Positions 12,801 to 27,700 of a stretch of 64,000 nucleotides of DNA are shown here, one piece after another (position 1 is the stretch's first letter; each line of letters starts with the position of its first letter). The notes under the pieces were generated by a model. That model saw only the letters and a list, made by a program, of their open reading frames with translations. It made no database searches and was not told the origin of the DNA. Where the stretch lies: positions 2,767,818 through 2,831,817 of the forward strand of contig VXAI01000028.1 in assembly GCA_013399305.1 (NCBI GenBank). The letters are read 5' to 3'. The position numbers and the translations under genes are program-made. This stretch comes from Rostratula benghalensis (taxonomy: Eukaryota; Chordata; Aves; Charadriiformes; Rostratulidae).

Positions 12801-15800
12801 ATCTGTATGCTCGTTTCATCAATAATCCTGGACATCTTCAAAAAAAAGGTCATATCTAACCACATTCTTATTTTAAAAAAAAATACAAGGGTTGATGATC
12901 CCATCTGTATAATTGACTCCTTCGTAACACCAGCCAGTGGTTTCCTCATTTAGTCCCAAACCAATACTGGCAACTCATTGCATGTTATCTGAGAAACCAT
13001 GGTTATCAAGCCTTATTATTCAATAGTGGGTGGGTCACTTCTGAAAAATGAAAATCTGAAGGGAAGGTAATATTACTTGGAACAATTTCAGTTTCAAAAC
13101 AAAAAGTTGTATTTCAAAATGAGCTGTGCACGCAACCCTATTAGACACAGTGCAGTCCCCAGGGCAGATTATGAAAATTATTTTTGCTATTGGGCAGGAA
13201 ACAAAAAAATGCACTGAAATCAAAATCCTGTATTCTCCAAACCTCTCTAGAAATTAAGCACTCCATGGGATATCTCTAGGGCAACTGAATGTCCCTTTAG
13301 AGTGAATAATCACCAAGGAATTATTTGTAAAGTCCCCTCATTATACACCCACACATATCTTCTTTCCCACTGAAGCAATAGCTCTCCTCTGTCTATCTTT
13401 TGCCTCCCTCTATAAGGAAGAGGCCTCCTCCACAGGAAAGAGGAGCAAAGTGCCATCCAGTGCCCTGGCACTGACAACCCTGGTGGGTTATTCAATGCTC
13501 TGCCTTAGCTGGGGCAGATAGGAGAGTTGCAGCCCTCTGACCCTCCCTGGGACTGAAGCTGGCCTCTTGCTTTCCTTTCCACCTTGTAGGAAAAAGGGTC
13601 AAGGGACACTTTTCTCCCTCTAGAAAGCAGCTGCAATCAAAGAGGCAGAGGCCCACCAGAAAATACAGTTTTGTTGTGACATATATTTCATCCAGGTGTA
13701 TAAGAAAGGACAGTGGGGAAACCTATGAATCTCAAATTAGCTTTGCATTACATGCTGTAGTATAAACAGTCACAATTTTAGAAAGAAAAAGACCGAAGTA
13801 TCTCCTAATTGATCATGTTTTTATTCTCAGAAAATCATTTGCTGGAAATTAACCAATTTGTGAGGTTCCACTCTGAACAAAGCAAAAGCAAATTATTTTT
13901 CAAGGGTTATTTGCATTCTTTGCCCATCCCTAGTTTCAGCTTTAAGTCTCTACACACGCACGCACATACATTTGCTCTCACACACCCGTACACCTGGTAA
14001 TCCATTAGAATTGACTTGGCATGGCCCCAAGAACAGTGGATTTTGAAGCCAACACCCATCTCTCATGCAGAGGACAATCCCACACCTATGGCTATGCTTT
14101 CAAACTGTTTAAACACACGAGGCACCCACAGAACTCAGTCATATCGGAACAACTTGAGGTATAAATTTAGACTGTTATAACTATCTTGATGGAGATCTAA
14201 TGAAAGTCTTACTGTATCATGATTGGGTTTTGGTTTAGCTCAGCCCCTTTGGAGGAGATTAAGCTAGAGCAAAAGTCCCTACATGAATTTTAGAGCCAGA
14301 ATGGCCACACAGGGAGTTATGCCACCACGACTGCACAGTTCACTAAGTCAGGTGAGATCTGCCTGTGTATCTCTATTGCAATTAAAAGTAATTTGCATTT
14401 TCATGCTCTGCTTCTCAGACCTAAGGATTAGAAACCTGATACTTCAAAACAAAGACGAATACACCGATGTCTTACAGGCTTCCATGAACTGGCAACAAAG
14501 CCAAAGTTCAGGGGATCCTAAAAATTAACATGTCATGCACGGGCATATGAACGTGCAGACCCCCATTTTCTTACAGCTCTTTAGCTTTGCACTCTGCATG
14601 GGTTAGATACAAGCTAGGTCTAATCTGTGAGCTGGCAAGTCATGTCCACACAGTGCTGTGTTCACACTAAAATCTCTTGTCTCTCAGCAGGGATTTGCTT
14701 GGATTGCAAGCAGCATTAACATGGTGATACCACGTACAAATAAGTCTGGAACAAGTTCAAATGATGGGTTGAGCTCATTTGCATCTGCCAGCATCAATTC
14801 ATGTAGCCATGCCCTCCTATCATAATTAATTAGTATTTTACAGGTCTGACACCAAAGAAATGAAGGCTCACCAGGCAGCTTTACAGTACAGCCAGCCATC
14901 GTGAAATAACCTTGGGAAGACACAACTACATATGAAGAAATGGGACCATCAGCAGTACACATTTGTGTGTCTCCACTTTCACTACTGCTCTGCTGTCATA
15001 AGGCACCTTGTGGATTGTGAGAAGGATCAGTAAAGGAAACTACACTACAAGGGAATCACTAGAGAAAATCTCACAACCTTGTGGGACCAAATGTGAAAAG
15101 GCCCATGCAGGGTATCCTTATGGACAATGAGGTCCTCAGGCTGTCATGCTACACCATGCTCTCTACTCAGAGAGAAGAATTCATATTCTTAGGCTTGTTG
15201 GCAAAGTGGGCTCAGTGCAAAACAGAAAGACAGCTCAGTAGTACACTGGCTCTACAATAATTTACCTTTAAATGAGGCTTGCCTCCCATTCCCCAGACTT
15301 CCCATGATTTCCCTTTTGACTGACAATCTCACTATTCACCTCACTTATAAAAGCGTGACTCTTGTAACTACTTTTAAGGTGTGAAAGTTTTTCATCTTCC
15401 ATTTGTCAGGGGTTTCTCCAGTCTATTTTAGCACCTCTGTATTTATAGGACAAAAAGTGCTCTCCATTCTGAAGCTACCATGCACACATGGGAAAACCTC
15501 CTAAATTATTCTAAAGAGACAAGCATAAACAGAGCCAACAAGATTTCACTATAAGCTTTATCTGCAGGTTAATTATGTTGCATAACTTAAATGACTGACA
15601 ATCAGCTACATAAGACCAAAGGAGGGGAGCATTTTGAGTCATATGACACGATTCTCTGCTGTTTCCAGCTCAAAATTTTAGTGCTGTAACACCAGAGAAA
15701 CACAGGATAAGACAAAGATGGTTGATGTGACTTGAGCTAAGGTAGCATTACTGCCTCAACTGAGCAGAAGTCTTTCTGTCCAGCTGCAAATGACTGATGC

Positions 15801-18800
15801 CACTTTCCCTTTTGCTTTCCTGTTCTATTTGCTAAGGATCTGATACTGTGCTAATCCTCCACTTTAGTATTTCTTTTCAAATTGCAATAGACTGTGCTTT
15901 TATTCACACAAATTGCCCTTCCCCCTCCCCCTTTTTCCCTAGATAGAAACTATCTGGAAAGAAAAGAAACCCTCCAGTAAAAAGAGAAACCAGCAACTTG
16001 TGAAATGAGTACAGGACTGCTTGGGAAGAAAAGACCAAGAGAGCATACATTATTTGTCTTGCATTACTCCACTTTTTCCAAATGTGTTTTTATATAATGT
16101 GACAGGTTATCACTCCTTGCCTTTGGCTACAGGTGGGTAGGACTACAAACAATCAAATGCAAATCAAGTACAGTCTACAGCAGATACACTATTGTATTGT
16201 CATGGCATCACTCCTACTCACTCGATTAGTCAAAGCACTCCCTTTGGTTTGGTTATTTGGAAGGAGTAGCTGGGTGGAGACAGAGCATGTGGGTGGATGG
16301 CCATTTTCCAGCATAGCAAACACTCTCCTCTGGAGACATCCCTTACGACAAGGAATTCCTTGTGACATCATGGGCTCCTTGACACTGGAGTGATGTGCCT
16401 GAGCTGGAATCGATCCCATTGCATTTTATAACATAGCCAAAATAAGATGAGCAAATCCTACAAGAATAGTCAATTTAGAGGAGTGGCTGTACTTAGACCA
16501 GAATTTTTCCTTCTTTTCTCAATGGTAAGATATGTTTCAGGACAGCAGCTTCTAACCCCAAGAAAAGCCAGATGCATACATTCACCATCACTAGCAAAGC
16601 TCTTGTTTTATTGCTCCTATGCCTAAAATACAAAGTCAAAAAATGTTTTCTCTTTCAAGATCATAAATAAAGAAATCACCTTCACACAACCTCATGAAAA
16701 AACCTACTAGTCTTTAAGAAAGGATCAAAAACTAAAGTTCTAAAACTTCAGGTCAACCATGCTATGATTTAAATCTGTCTTTGGTATCTAGAAAAGGGAT
16801 GACATTTTCTTAGTGGGGAAAAAATGAATGAAAAACTTGGCCTAGATGAAGTAGGGAACTATTTGTCCAATCTAATTAATGAGAAACACAGGAGACATTG
16901 ACTCAGTTGCTTCATCTTTGAAAAACTTTCACACAGTGTACAGATTGGGCTGGTGTCATTATCAACAGAGGACATTTCATCAAAATGTAACGTGTTCTAG
17001 AAATCATATAGTGAGCAGCACCTTTGGGGTGAGCACTATCTTTATTCTCAGTTTTTTGTTAACTGAGCACAGCAATCCCCAGTCAGGACTACTAAACACT
17101 ACAGTAGAGGGCAGACCAAGTTGAGATACACAGTGTTCTCTAACTCCTGGGGAGAGGTTTAGGGTGGGAGGTTTCACTCCAATTTTCCTGTGGTTTATTT
17201 GGCTTAGGAAAACTGATGGGTGATTCCTACATACTTTTGTCGATATAGTGAAAACATTTGTGAAAGGACAGGTTAGTATGGCTACACGTATCCTTGGCTA
17301 CAAAAATCACATTCTGGCATGATATTATGTGTGATGAGAACTGATGAGCTGCAATACACAGGACATGATATAAAAAAAACCCCAAACAGCTTGCCTCAAA
17401 AAGTTAAAGATTTTGTCTTCTAGAAAGGATGCAATCAAGGAAGAACATAAAGCTTCAGTGATATGTCATAACCTGGTATTAGCAAAATAAAATTCCCATG
17501 TATAACCGAGCATTTATTCCAAGCAAAATATTGTATACTGATGATAATTCTGTGAGAGACTTTCTTGTAACTGAGAGGATTATGGGAGCATATACTGTGG
17601 CCTCATCTCTGTCTGGGATGTGTTTACAAGGAGCTTGGTGATACGTAAGAAGAAAAGATTTGGCTACTGCTGAAAATATTTCTTTCTTCTGAACTATGAA
17701 ACAGACCATAAGCCCAAATACAGAGTAACACAGTTTCCAATAATTAGCTATACTACTTGACAGCCGAAACCCTTGTTTGTAATGAATCAACAGGTTCCCC
17801 GGAACACGAATGTCTGCTGTGGTTCTCATGATGGTTCATGCTCAGGATCTCTCCTTATGGCTTGAGCAGGCAGGTCTGACCGCCACGGACCTCCACATCT
17901 CAGGACACTCTACTCTCACATCTCAGGCTGTATCATACTTCTCCTTGGCATCATGCTACACAAAGACACCCTTACAGGCCCCAACATACCTTTCACATTA
18001 TTTTAAATGTTTTGCACTGGGGAACAAATGTGCATTCTTATGAGTATGTGTAAGACCCTACAGGGGCCCAGGAAAGATGTGGACCCTATGTCGTACAACA
18101 GGAACACAGCCAGACCACTTGAAAAGAAACGCACCCTAAGCAATATGTATTCTTAGATTAGTTGCAAAAAAGAGGGATATCTTCATATCTGAAAAGTACA
18201 TGTTTTGAAAGGTACATCTATTTCTAATATTTTCCCAAGCAGCTCCCAGGTGTGCATAGGTTAGCAGTGGTATTAGAGAGAAGGTAAAAAAAACCCCAGC
18301 TCTGGCATGGGAGAGAGGTAACAGCACTTCACTAAATTCCCCTCTTAATCCCTGATATTTAAGAGATTGCTTTAAACCCCGCAGCATGAGATTTTGAATT
18401 CATGACAGCATATGTTCTTTATTTAGGGTATTCCTGCTATTTCTATCAGTGTACAGTGTCATATTCTCTCCAACAGGAGCTCAACAGTCGATGAAAGCAG
18501 CACAGGTGATTGGCAATTTTTTTCTCCTTCCAGTCCCAGTTCTCACTCTAATTTAATCAGCTTATTTCCCTGCCATTTTTTTTCAGCCTGCTACATCATG
18601 CTCTACTCTCCAAAGCACGCCACAGCTAAGACTCACCTACTCACCACTGTGTCACTGGCATCTTAAATCACTGTTCTGGCTCCAGGGTAGCTATAGGAGT
18701 ATCAGCATGTACTGACTATCCCTCATTAAAATTCAGCAGTGCTGGAGCTGAGGAATTGTGCAACCCCATTGTTCCTGCTGTGTGGTTGCAGGCATTCATA

Positions 18801-21800
18801 TAATCTTATTATGACTTTTGGGTGGTTCGCATGCATATTTACACTTTAATTTTCTGTGCTGTAGGTTGAAAGAAAAGCATGCAAGATAATACTACATGGC
18901 TCTTAGTACTGGGAAAGATAAAGTCTTCTACGCTACAGAATGACCTGACAGCAGCACAGTGAAGACTTAATGCTGGGGCATGTGGTGTTTAAGAAAATAA
19001 ATTTGTAAATTGTTTCTGGTAAAATAATTTGGGTTTTGTTTTGGTTTGGTTTTGAAGAAAGTATTGCCTCTGAAAAACTTCAGATTAAGTAAAGGTTCTT
19101 GTATTTTAAGCATGATATATATCAGAGTGAGGCCTTTTCACAGACCAGATACCCATTGTATTAACCACCAAACAAACCCAAAATTAAATTGCAATGCCTA
19201 CCTCAGGGATCTTACAGTCCTGTTGTCCAAATGCTGACATGCACCACATTTCACTACACTAGAAGAGATGTCAAGGATCTACACTGTATACATCAGCCCT
19301 CAAGTGTCAGTAATCCAGAAGAGCATATCGACAAACCTAACTAAATTTGAAACAAATACTGAGGCTTATTTCCCCATAAGCAGTTTTATATAAACGGATT
19401 CAGCAGAAAGAGATGAAAGAAAAACAATTCCCTGTTGGTTTTGACAGTTTCTCTGAAAGGATTTACATCAACAACCTAGGGACAATTCAACATATTTGAA
19501 ACTTTGCATAATGCTTACAAAATCAGGAAGATGAGCAAGCCTTGGAAGTTTACAAGGAAGTGTACCCGCTAGTGATTCCCAGAAAAATGCTCTCATCACA
19601 CAAATATAGTTGAGGGAGAGATAAAAAGAAAAGGAAGGATTCCAAGGAATCCTGACCTGACAGGGAAAGAGATCATTCCACACCCAACTGTGCTGAATTA
19701 AGATGCTGACAACATTGATGTTACCAACTTCAACAGAAAAGGGTTTGGATTTGGATCCTCAGCGCTATTAGTCACCTCTCCCTTCAGGAAATGTGGCCAT
19801 GGCATCCTCAAGGTTCTGCAACATGGACTGACTTGTGCCTTCCACTAGTTTTCCCTGATAAACCTCAAATGAAATGCGTGTGCCTCAGCATTAGCTCAGG
19901 AAGAAGACGCCCTGAGCTCTTTCTGCTCTATCCTTTTAATAGTACATCTATTTTATTTACATGTCATTTTATTTACACAAATGAATTTATATTTGTATTC
20001 ATGTATGTTTTATGACTAAAATGCATGTAGGGATTGAATGGCACAGATGGCAGAAGAGTCCCAAAATCCCAATCTGCTTCTCACCTGCAAGACTTTATTC
20101 ACCCTAGCCCTTAGCTTATCTATGAGGACCTCCAACAGAGGCAACAGCTGAAGACAACTGCAGTGATTTGATTTGGAATATGAACCAGAGGAATTCAGCA
20201 GATACCAATGCTAGAGGGAGTCTGGATAGTGGGTTATAAACCTGCCAGGAAGAACCAGCAGTTTAGAAAGCTACCTCTGATTATTATTCTTTTCCTTCAT
20301 CCCCCTACTTATAAAAGAAAAGCAGATAAGATGGTCAGAGCAGAGCAATATTGAGGTCAGGTAAGAGGTAGTGCATGCTGCACTACAACACAGTGGATGT
20401 TAGTGGAGAAACATCTGGCAGGAGTTTTGGCCCCAGCTCTGGGAAGCAGCCATTCCTTATTCCATGCTCCCACCCATCTGTGTGATCTAATATACTATAT
20501 TATATAGTACATACGGTTGGTTTTCTTTTTTAGTTGCAAGTTGGCAGGTACAGCTTAAATAAGGTTGTTGCAGTGGAAGTGAAATAGACAGTCTGAAAGG
20601 GGTGGCTGGCACAAATGGCTTAAACAGAAAACCTTGTGTTTACTGGTCCTGGATCAAGCAAACCTTGTCGGCCTGAATGCCTTTCTATATATTAACCTAC
20701 TTCATTACACAAAGTCCTTAACCATCGTAAAACATTACCAATAGGAAATCCATAAAAGTTGGAACTCAGAGTGGAATATTTTGCGGGTTTTTTTGCCTCC
20801 CCTCTCCCAGGAGTCAATCAAAGAGTAAACAATATTTTACTTTTCCTCAAATTAATTATTTGTAAGCTTTTCCCCATCAGATTAATGCAGAATAACATAC
20901 CTACCTTCATGAAAAAAAAATATCTTTAAATTCCACCTTTTTCCTGGCCCAAAGAAAATAGTCCATACCCCAGTAAAATCTTTATTAAGAATAATGGACA
21001 AGGAATTGGCTAGAAAAGTAGTTTCTGAAAATCCAATGGCAGAACAAAACCGGAAAATGTCTAGGTTTTGCATCTGTATTTTACAAACACCCACTTTCTA
21101 GTCAACTGTCTACTTTCTCACCATATGAATTTTGGGCTTTACTTCATCACACTGCTTAAACCTTTTGTGTTTCAGTTGTTGCTTTCAGGAAGAAAAATCT
21201 GGAGACTCTTTGCAAGTAGAGAAGTACAACAAGGACACTCTAAGTTAGCATAGAAGCTCCAAATAAAATCACTATTGAGGGAAATGGAAATTGGATCTAG
21301 CACTTTTGAAATTTTTTAGGCTTTTCCACATCATTTAAACCCATGCAAATCACCAGTGTTCATACTGCACAAAGAAATTATCTCCTTTCTTTTATATAGA
21401 GGAAAGTATACATAGGAGCATTGGCTTAATAAGGTAACTCTTTTATACAAGGACTTCAGAATTTAAAGTTGGGATAGATAACTAGGCAGTTTGAATATGT
21501 TCAAAACTGGAAGGACAGCTATATTATATCAAATATATATTTTTGTTTCAGAATTCAATTCAATTTAAGTTCTATTCTGTAATTCCCAGGACAGCTTTCT
21601 CAAATTAAAAAAAAATGAGGACAAGTGCCTTTTCTTTGAAATGTCATGCATTTTTTATCATGCTTAGTTAAAAAAAAAGTCTTTTTTAAAGACAATTTAA
21701 AAAAAAAATCCGATATCAACAGTGATTTTTTTTTTCTGAAAAATTTAGAGTTCATTAAGATTTTCTCCTAAAAGAAGTCAGTAATTTTCTTTCACATTCT

Positions 21801-23452
21801 TTAAAGTACAGATCAGAGGAGTGCTGTTAGCGGGATGTACAATCTAGCAAACAGAACGTTCAGAGCTCTTGACTGGAAGCTGAAGCTCATTTTGTTCAAG
21901 TAGGAAATATTTGTTTTTTCTTTGAACAAATGAGAGTAACTTCTCCTGGGTGTTGTAATTCTATCATCAGTTGGAATCCTAAATCAAGATCGGATGCCTT
22001 TGTAAAAGATGTGCTTATGGCTCAGCCACAGATTAATGTAATTGATAGTTCATGTACTTGAGTAAGGAATAATATAAATATAGCAAGGCCAAATTCTTTG
22101 GTTTGTTTTACACCACATGTCAAAGTGGACAATAATATTTGTCCCTGAGGAATTTTGAATTCACTGTCATCATCGACAGTAGTAATAATTAATGTGTACC
22201 TCTATTCTTTGATTTAAAGCCTGTTTGCAATCAGTGAAAAAAAGAACAAATATCATCAGAGCTATGACTTACCTAAATCTTAAGTCACTTCACAAACAAG
22301 ATTTTAGGAACTCTCCTTGCTCTGAGCCTTTACCATGGTGCAAAACAAACAATTTTCATGTCAGTACCATAGATAAGACCTACCATATATTTCACACATG
22401 GCAGGAGAGACATTGTTTTTCAGCTACTTTTGCCAGGTTAGGTTCAGATATTCAAAAGTCTTTGGAAGAATGAAGATCCTCCATCTAACAGGTCACAAGG
22501 GTAGGGATATCAGAGACAGGCACAAAGATGAAGCTTCCACAGGTGCAAGTTTCTAACAACATACAACTCCAGCCAGTTCTCCACTGTGAACGAAAGCACA
22601 GGGCAGAGGTCCCCAGTAAAATGGGTAGAAGCAGTAATCAGTTCCAATACTTAGGTAATACAACTGTATCAGCCTAGTCCAAGGGTTAGCTTGTTAACAC
22701 TGCTGGAAGACAGGGCTGTAAACTTGTGCTACACAAAACCAGTTCACAACACTGTTCCAGGACTATGAATTACCTCAAATGACATTAGCTTAAAAGTAAC
22801 AACTCTTACAGGTTTGCTTTAACCACTGAAGGAGCTTGTTGTTTAATACTAGGATGAGCAAAGTGTTAGTTGTGATTTATTGCTATCCTCCTCTAGACTG
22901 AATGAAGATTTTTAAACTGTGGGTCTCACCAGGTGAGAGCATGTCCCATGGATATCGAAGATTATACATTTGTGCATCTTCCTTTGCGTATTTCTTGTCT
23001 TGGATTTAAAGAAAGAATAAAAACCTAGCTGAGCCATTGCCCTATAAAATTTGCTGGCCACAAGAGCTGCTGTACTTAGCAGGGGATGTGCTGAGTTGGC
23101 TGCAGGTGCAGAAAAGCCTCCCTTGCTTTCTGCTTGTGGCAGAAACCAGGACACATCGCCATGACAATCTGTCCCCGCAGGATGAGCTTGCAGACAAAAG
23201 CTCCTGCCCCACAACTTCTCCAATGCTACATGGTACCTGCCTGCCAACTCCAAAGAAAGTGGCTCAGAAAGGCTCTACAGTCTTTTCTAAATAAAAAAAT
23301 TCTGACCAAATTTCTCACCTAAAGCAAAACATGGTACCTAATAAGATGAACTCTTTTTTTTGACAATGTGACTTTAATAAGTGAAAAATGCCCACAGCAC
23401 TTCATCTTTGGTAATCTGGTCTAGATTTCTGGAGAGTCCTTTAAAAATTGAG
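9900..23452. other. Long unique A+T-rich non-coding stretch
   Basis: About 13.5 kb without a recognisable gene, RNA gene or interspersed repeat. Open frames are all below about 135 codons, occur on both strands and overlap one another. The longer ones (10270-10611 minus, 11821-12225 plus, 17479-17829 minus) have no motif or family I recognise. Weak CA-rich sequence occurs at about 13953-13990 and a small perfect palindrome, ACTATAT-T-ATATAGT, near 20494-20508. A polypyrimidine-CAG acceptor-like site ends near 12644, but no convincing exon follows. This is compatible with a large intron or a gene desert. Confidence 0.55.
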
Positions 23453-23544
23453 GGTTTTTTGTTTGTTTGTTTGTTTGTTTTGGGGGTTTTGTTTGTTTGT
23501 TTGTGGTTCTGGTTTTTGTGTGTGTGTGTGCTTTTTTTTTTTTT
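23453..23544. repeat. GTTT / GT / poly(T) simple-sequence cluster
   Basis: (GTTT)5 at 23461-23480 is followed by a G-rich interruption, (GTTT)3 at 23491-23502, a GT run at about 23517-23530 and 13 T at 23532-23544. It is a compound microsatellite, and the minus-strand open frame across it is low-complexity only. Confidence 0.9.
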
Positions 23545-24274
23545 GTAATAACAAGAAAAAGTGAGACTAGGATAGTGAGAATCATATCTGAGATTTACAG
23601 TCCACCTCCTCCCTAAGAACAAAAATGTGGAAACAAATGTACTTGGAGTTTGGAATTCTGGAAGTTTTGGTTCTTTTCAAAGTTTGTTTGAAATTACATA
23701 TAGGGCCAGAAAATAACAAATTGAGTGCCAAGGTAAGGAGGTGAGAGGAAGGAAGAAAAAAAGCTAGTAAAGTCTTTCAAACTCCTGCAGTTCTGGTTGC
23801 TGGGCATTACAGCAGACAAGGGCTTTTTAGAGCAAGTGCATGTCTCCAAGGTGGTCCCCACAGCTTCATTCCACTTGCATCCCCTCTGATCACTGCCAGC
23901 CCTCAGGTTCCCTCCCCAGCGGTCAGCTTCCTCAGAAAAGCGCTTTTTTTTTTCTCCAAGTGAAACTCATCTTTTAAAATCTAGTTTTTTTAAAAATTAA
24001 AAACTGCTTGCATAAATGCACATATGCTTTGTCACTCACATACAAGCCCTAAAAGCAGTGGAATCATTCAGAGCCCTCTGATGCTTATGTTGTAACCGTA
24101 TCAACTGGGAGGTCTCTCTGATATCTACAACAGCTTTTGAACCTCTTAATCTTACGGCTAAATTTGCAAAGAGCTCCAGACAGATAAATGCTTTTGACTC
24201 TGGAGTAATCACTAATGGCTACACACAGTTTTGGCAATACAGAGCTTCAGTTCTGAGTCTGCCATTTGAGGAGA
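23545..24274. other. Unique non-coding DNA
   Basis: I see nothing recognisable. Short T-rich runs (near 23944-23953) are present. Confidence 0.5.
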
Positions 24275-24731
24275 GCGTAGAGGCGTGGATGTTGTTTAGT
24301 CTGAAGGAGAGGAAACTGAGGAATGAATGTGACAAAGTGTCTTCCAATGCATAGGTACTTTTAAGAAGAGAGGAATGATTGATTGGTCTTCAGAGTCAGT
24401 GGGAGAAGAAAGGGGAAGAATCAGCATAATCTCTAGCAAAGCAACTTAGGTCAGATATTAGAAAAACATTTCAGCTACAGCAGTGAAATACTGGAACAGG
24501 CAACCTAGGAGTTTGGAATCTCCTTCACCAAAATTATGCAGACAAAGTTTAGATAAATACTGCTTGAACAGGCAACCCCGAAATGTGGAATTTCCTTAGC
24601 CAGGGTTTTAAAGAAAATGTTAATACAAATGTCTGGTAGGTATGGCTTAGCTACACTTGATCCTGTTTCATCCAGCTCAACAACCTCCAAGGTTCCTTCC
24701 AGCTCTCTGTTTCTGCATCTCTGTGATTTAT
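24275..24731 (+). mobile_element. Ancient, highly diverged CR1 LINE 3' fragment
   Basis: The plus strand follows the order of the CR1 3' region. TTGTTTAGTCTGAAGGAGAG at about 24293-24312 matches the block that encodes the FSLEK-type end of ORF2. Next comes a TCAGATATTAGAAAAA block around 24452-24467, then CTGGAACAGGCAACC at 24491-24505, and finally the CCTTCCAGCTCTCTG...CTGTGATTTA end at about 24693-24731. Many substitutions and indels leave no usable open frame, so this is the oldest CR1 copy in the window by eye. The tgGAACAGGCAACC segment appears twice, about 70 bases apart (see findings). The 5' boundary is approximate. Confidence 0.75.
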
Positions 24732-27700
24732 AGGGCAGTGGTAAATATTCATATGAGGGGTACACTCACACCTCACTGCATGAGGCATTGCGCACACACA
24801 CACTACAAAGGAGTCCCAAGGAGCTAAATGGACATGACTATTAAAAAAGTAAATGGTAAACAAAAATGAAGCTTTGCTGAAGTCTTTGGACATACAACAA
24901 ATTCACAGCAGAAAAACAGGAATCATTTCCAGAATCTTATATCTCATAGTCCAGTCACCCAGCCATCGAGTCATTTCCCGTCTGCTGGCTGTAATATACC
25001 ATCCCTCATCGAAAGCTGTATTAGAGCTCTGTTATCTTCTTCCTCTCATTTTCCCTTTGCTTAATGAAAGGAAGAATAGCTCCTTGGTGGCTAGAGTGCA
25101 ATCAGTTCTATCCTGCTCAGCACAGCTCAAGTTGTATATTTGCATTTTAATATTTTTTCTATTACAGACCTCCCTGTGCTACCATAAAAAACACAGCCTC
25201 TAATCCCCTATTAACTGTATTTAGCAAACCTCAAGTGTTTCCTCCATTTGCAATCTGGCTGGGCTTCAGCCCTGAAGCAAATTTCAGGTGGCTGTGGTCT
25301 AAATATTAACTCTGGTCTGGAGCGATTTGAATTACAAACCAAACAGACTGTAAATGGAATCCTAAAATGCAGTCAGAGCTCATTCTGGGAACCAGGTTTT
25401 GTTCTCCTGAGCCTGCAAACCTACTCTTGGACTGCTCCTCAGGCAGTCAAAAAATGGGTTGTTACTCACAAAGAGGAAGCACAGGTGTTACATTAAAGGA
25501 CTGCAAAGGGAGCCATTTGGTACCAACAATATAGATTTATTACTCATAAATTTTTAAAATTTCCTTGCGTTTTGTGATTAAAAACACATCATAGGTTGAT
25601 TTCCTAACCACCTCCTGTGTTTTGCTTCCAAATTTTTGACAGCCAGTTAATTATGAAGTTTTGAACTTACTTGCCAAACTCCACTGTGCATGCATTTTCT
25701 GTGTTGCAGCTAAAAATAAGTATTCAGCCACAAATATACCTCTTTTCTAAAACGGCAACAGTTAAGAGATGCATGCTTTAATTGTTCACATCCTTCAACA
25801 ATACAGAAGCATCATCTGTTATGCAGGAGGCATTAGAGTGTTTCAATACTCCTAAAAAAACAAGGACCAAATTTAAGCCTGTGTTAGTACTTCAGTCACA
25901 CTGAAGGCTTAGAGAAAGCCTACGGGAAGTGGAAAAGGCATGTGATCTTATCCACACAGCTGGCATTTTGTAGGCTGCTTTCAATAGGATGCAAGAGGTG
26001 ATCAGCTAGACCTTTAAATAACTAGACCAAAGAAAAGTTTTGAATAACAAACTAGAGTTACAATTATAGGCAACAAATCAGCTATTGTGCTTTCTTTGCA
26101 AGAAGGAGGCTGTTTATGTGATAAAATACAGTTGGACACATTAGATGATCAATCACTGAACGTCTAGGACTCAGGAATGCATCATAATAATTATGATAGT
26201 TACTAGTTTTATATTGCAGGCTGAAATCAATGGGACTTTTCATATACTGGAAATCAGGCATGTGCTTCAATAGTTTCCTGAAGCAGAGACTGATGTCAAA
26301 AAAAATGATAAGCATGTGCTGATGTAAACTGCTGAACAACGTTCTCAAATGCTGTCGTGGACAAGGGGTACCATGAATTTACTAGCAGGCCCAAGGTGTC
26401 TTTGAAGTATTTGTTCTATTATGGGTTTATGTTACACACTAGTCATTCTGTCTTTTTATAGCACAGGAAATATTTTCTGCAGAAAATAGGGAAGGATATA
26501 ATGGTCCTCTTTGAAGGGTCCTCCTCTCTTCCCATCTCTGCTCTAATATTATACCCATATGCTGACTGCTTTTGGACAACCATTTGTTTTTTCAAAGGCA
26601 TCCTACAGCATTTAAGTAACTCTGCATCTGAAAGTAGCTAACCTTGAGGGATTTTCCACAGCTGCATGAGGCATGACTTAGAGAGATTGCTCCACAGATA
26701 CTGCTTGTGGCCAAAGTCAACAGAAAGCAGTTTGATTTCTTTCAAGGTACACATAGGTAAAATGAAGCCTGTGTTCCCAAACAATCCACACTGTAAGCAC
26801 ATCTAATAAATACCTAAATCCTATCTGAGCTACTTTGTCTGATAAGCTTCCTCATATGAAGCACAGGTAGTGACTGGCTCACTCTTGTGGGCTTGAGACC
26901 AGAGCTTTCATTCAAAGCTTTGTTCCTTTGTGCCCTTAAAACAATTACACTAGTCTGCCACAATGGATGAAGACTTCTCAAAAATTGTTCTTTGTTAAAT
27001 TAGACTAGAAACTAGAGAAGTCTTCCTCTAGTCTAGGTAAGACTCATGTAAGTTTAATGTTCAAGCTCTTATTCAAACTAACTTCCCAATGTGGGGGAAG
27101 GACAACATATGAAAGCATGGCTAGACATCACACAGGAGGAATACAAATATTTGTTGGTGTTCCAAACATTTTTCCCCCTCAATACTTTTAATACCTCCTC
27201 TTGTTCATTGCGAGCTGGCACTACTCCTTAGGATGTTTCATTTGTGGGAATGCATGTGACACACCTGTTTCCACTCCATATGCAACTACAGAGAAGGTAT
27301 GTGTATATAAAACAATTACTGGTTATTTGCCATTTATTGTTCACTGCTCCTTCTATGTCAGATGTGTAAATTTGATGTTGCATGGATGGAAATACCACCA
27401 TGCTATAACACTGGAACATATGCTACATATTGCACTTTCTACCTCAAAGCACTATTCAACAGTAAGGCAAGTCTTTGCAATGTTTCAGATTCAGCAAACC
27501 AAGTCACAGGATCTGCCCGGAGTCTTCAAGACTTGCCTATGTTTTCAAGTGACAACAACAACGACTACTCTATACCAAGTTTCTGTACAGCACTGGAGAA
27601 GGTCTGCTTAGCCAAGTCGAATGCCCTTGCACTGTATCATGTGCAAGGCAGCTGAGACTCAAGGTGCTTGGACAGATCACATGGAGAACATCAGATCTGC

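Noticed and set aside
27201..27611. 136-codon plus-strand open frame, His/Thr-rich end
   Set aside because: The Thr run comes from an ACAACAACAACGACTACT simple sequence. No family is recognised.
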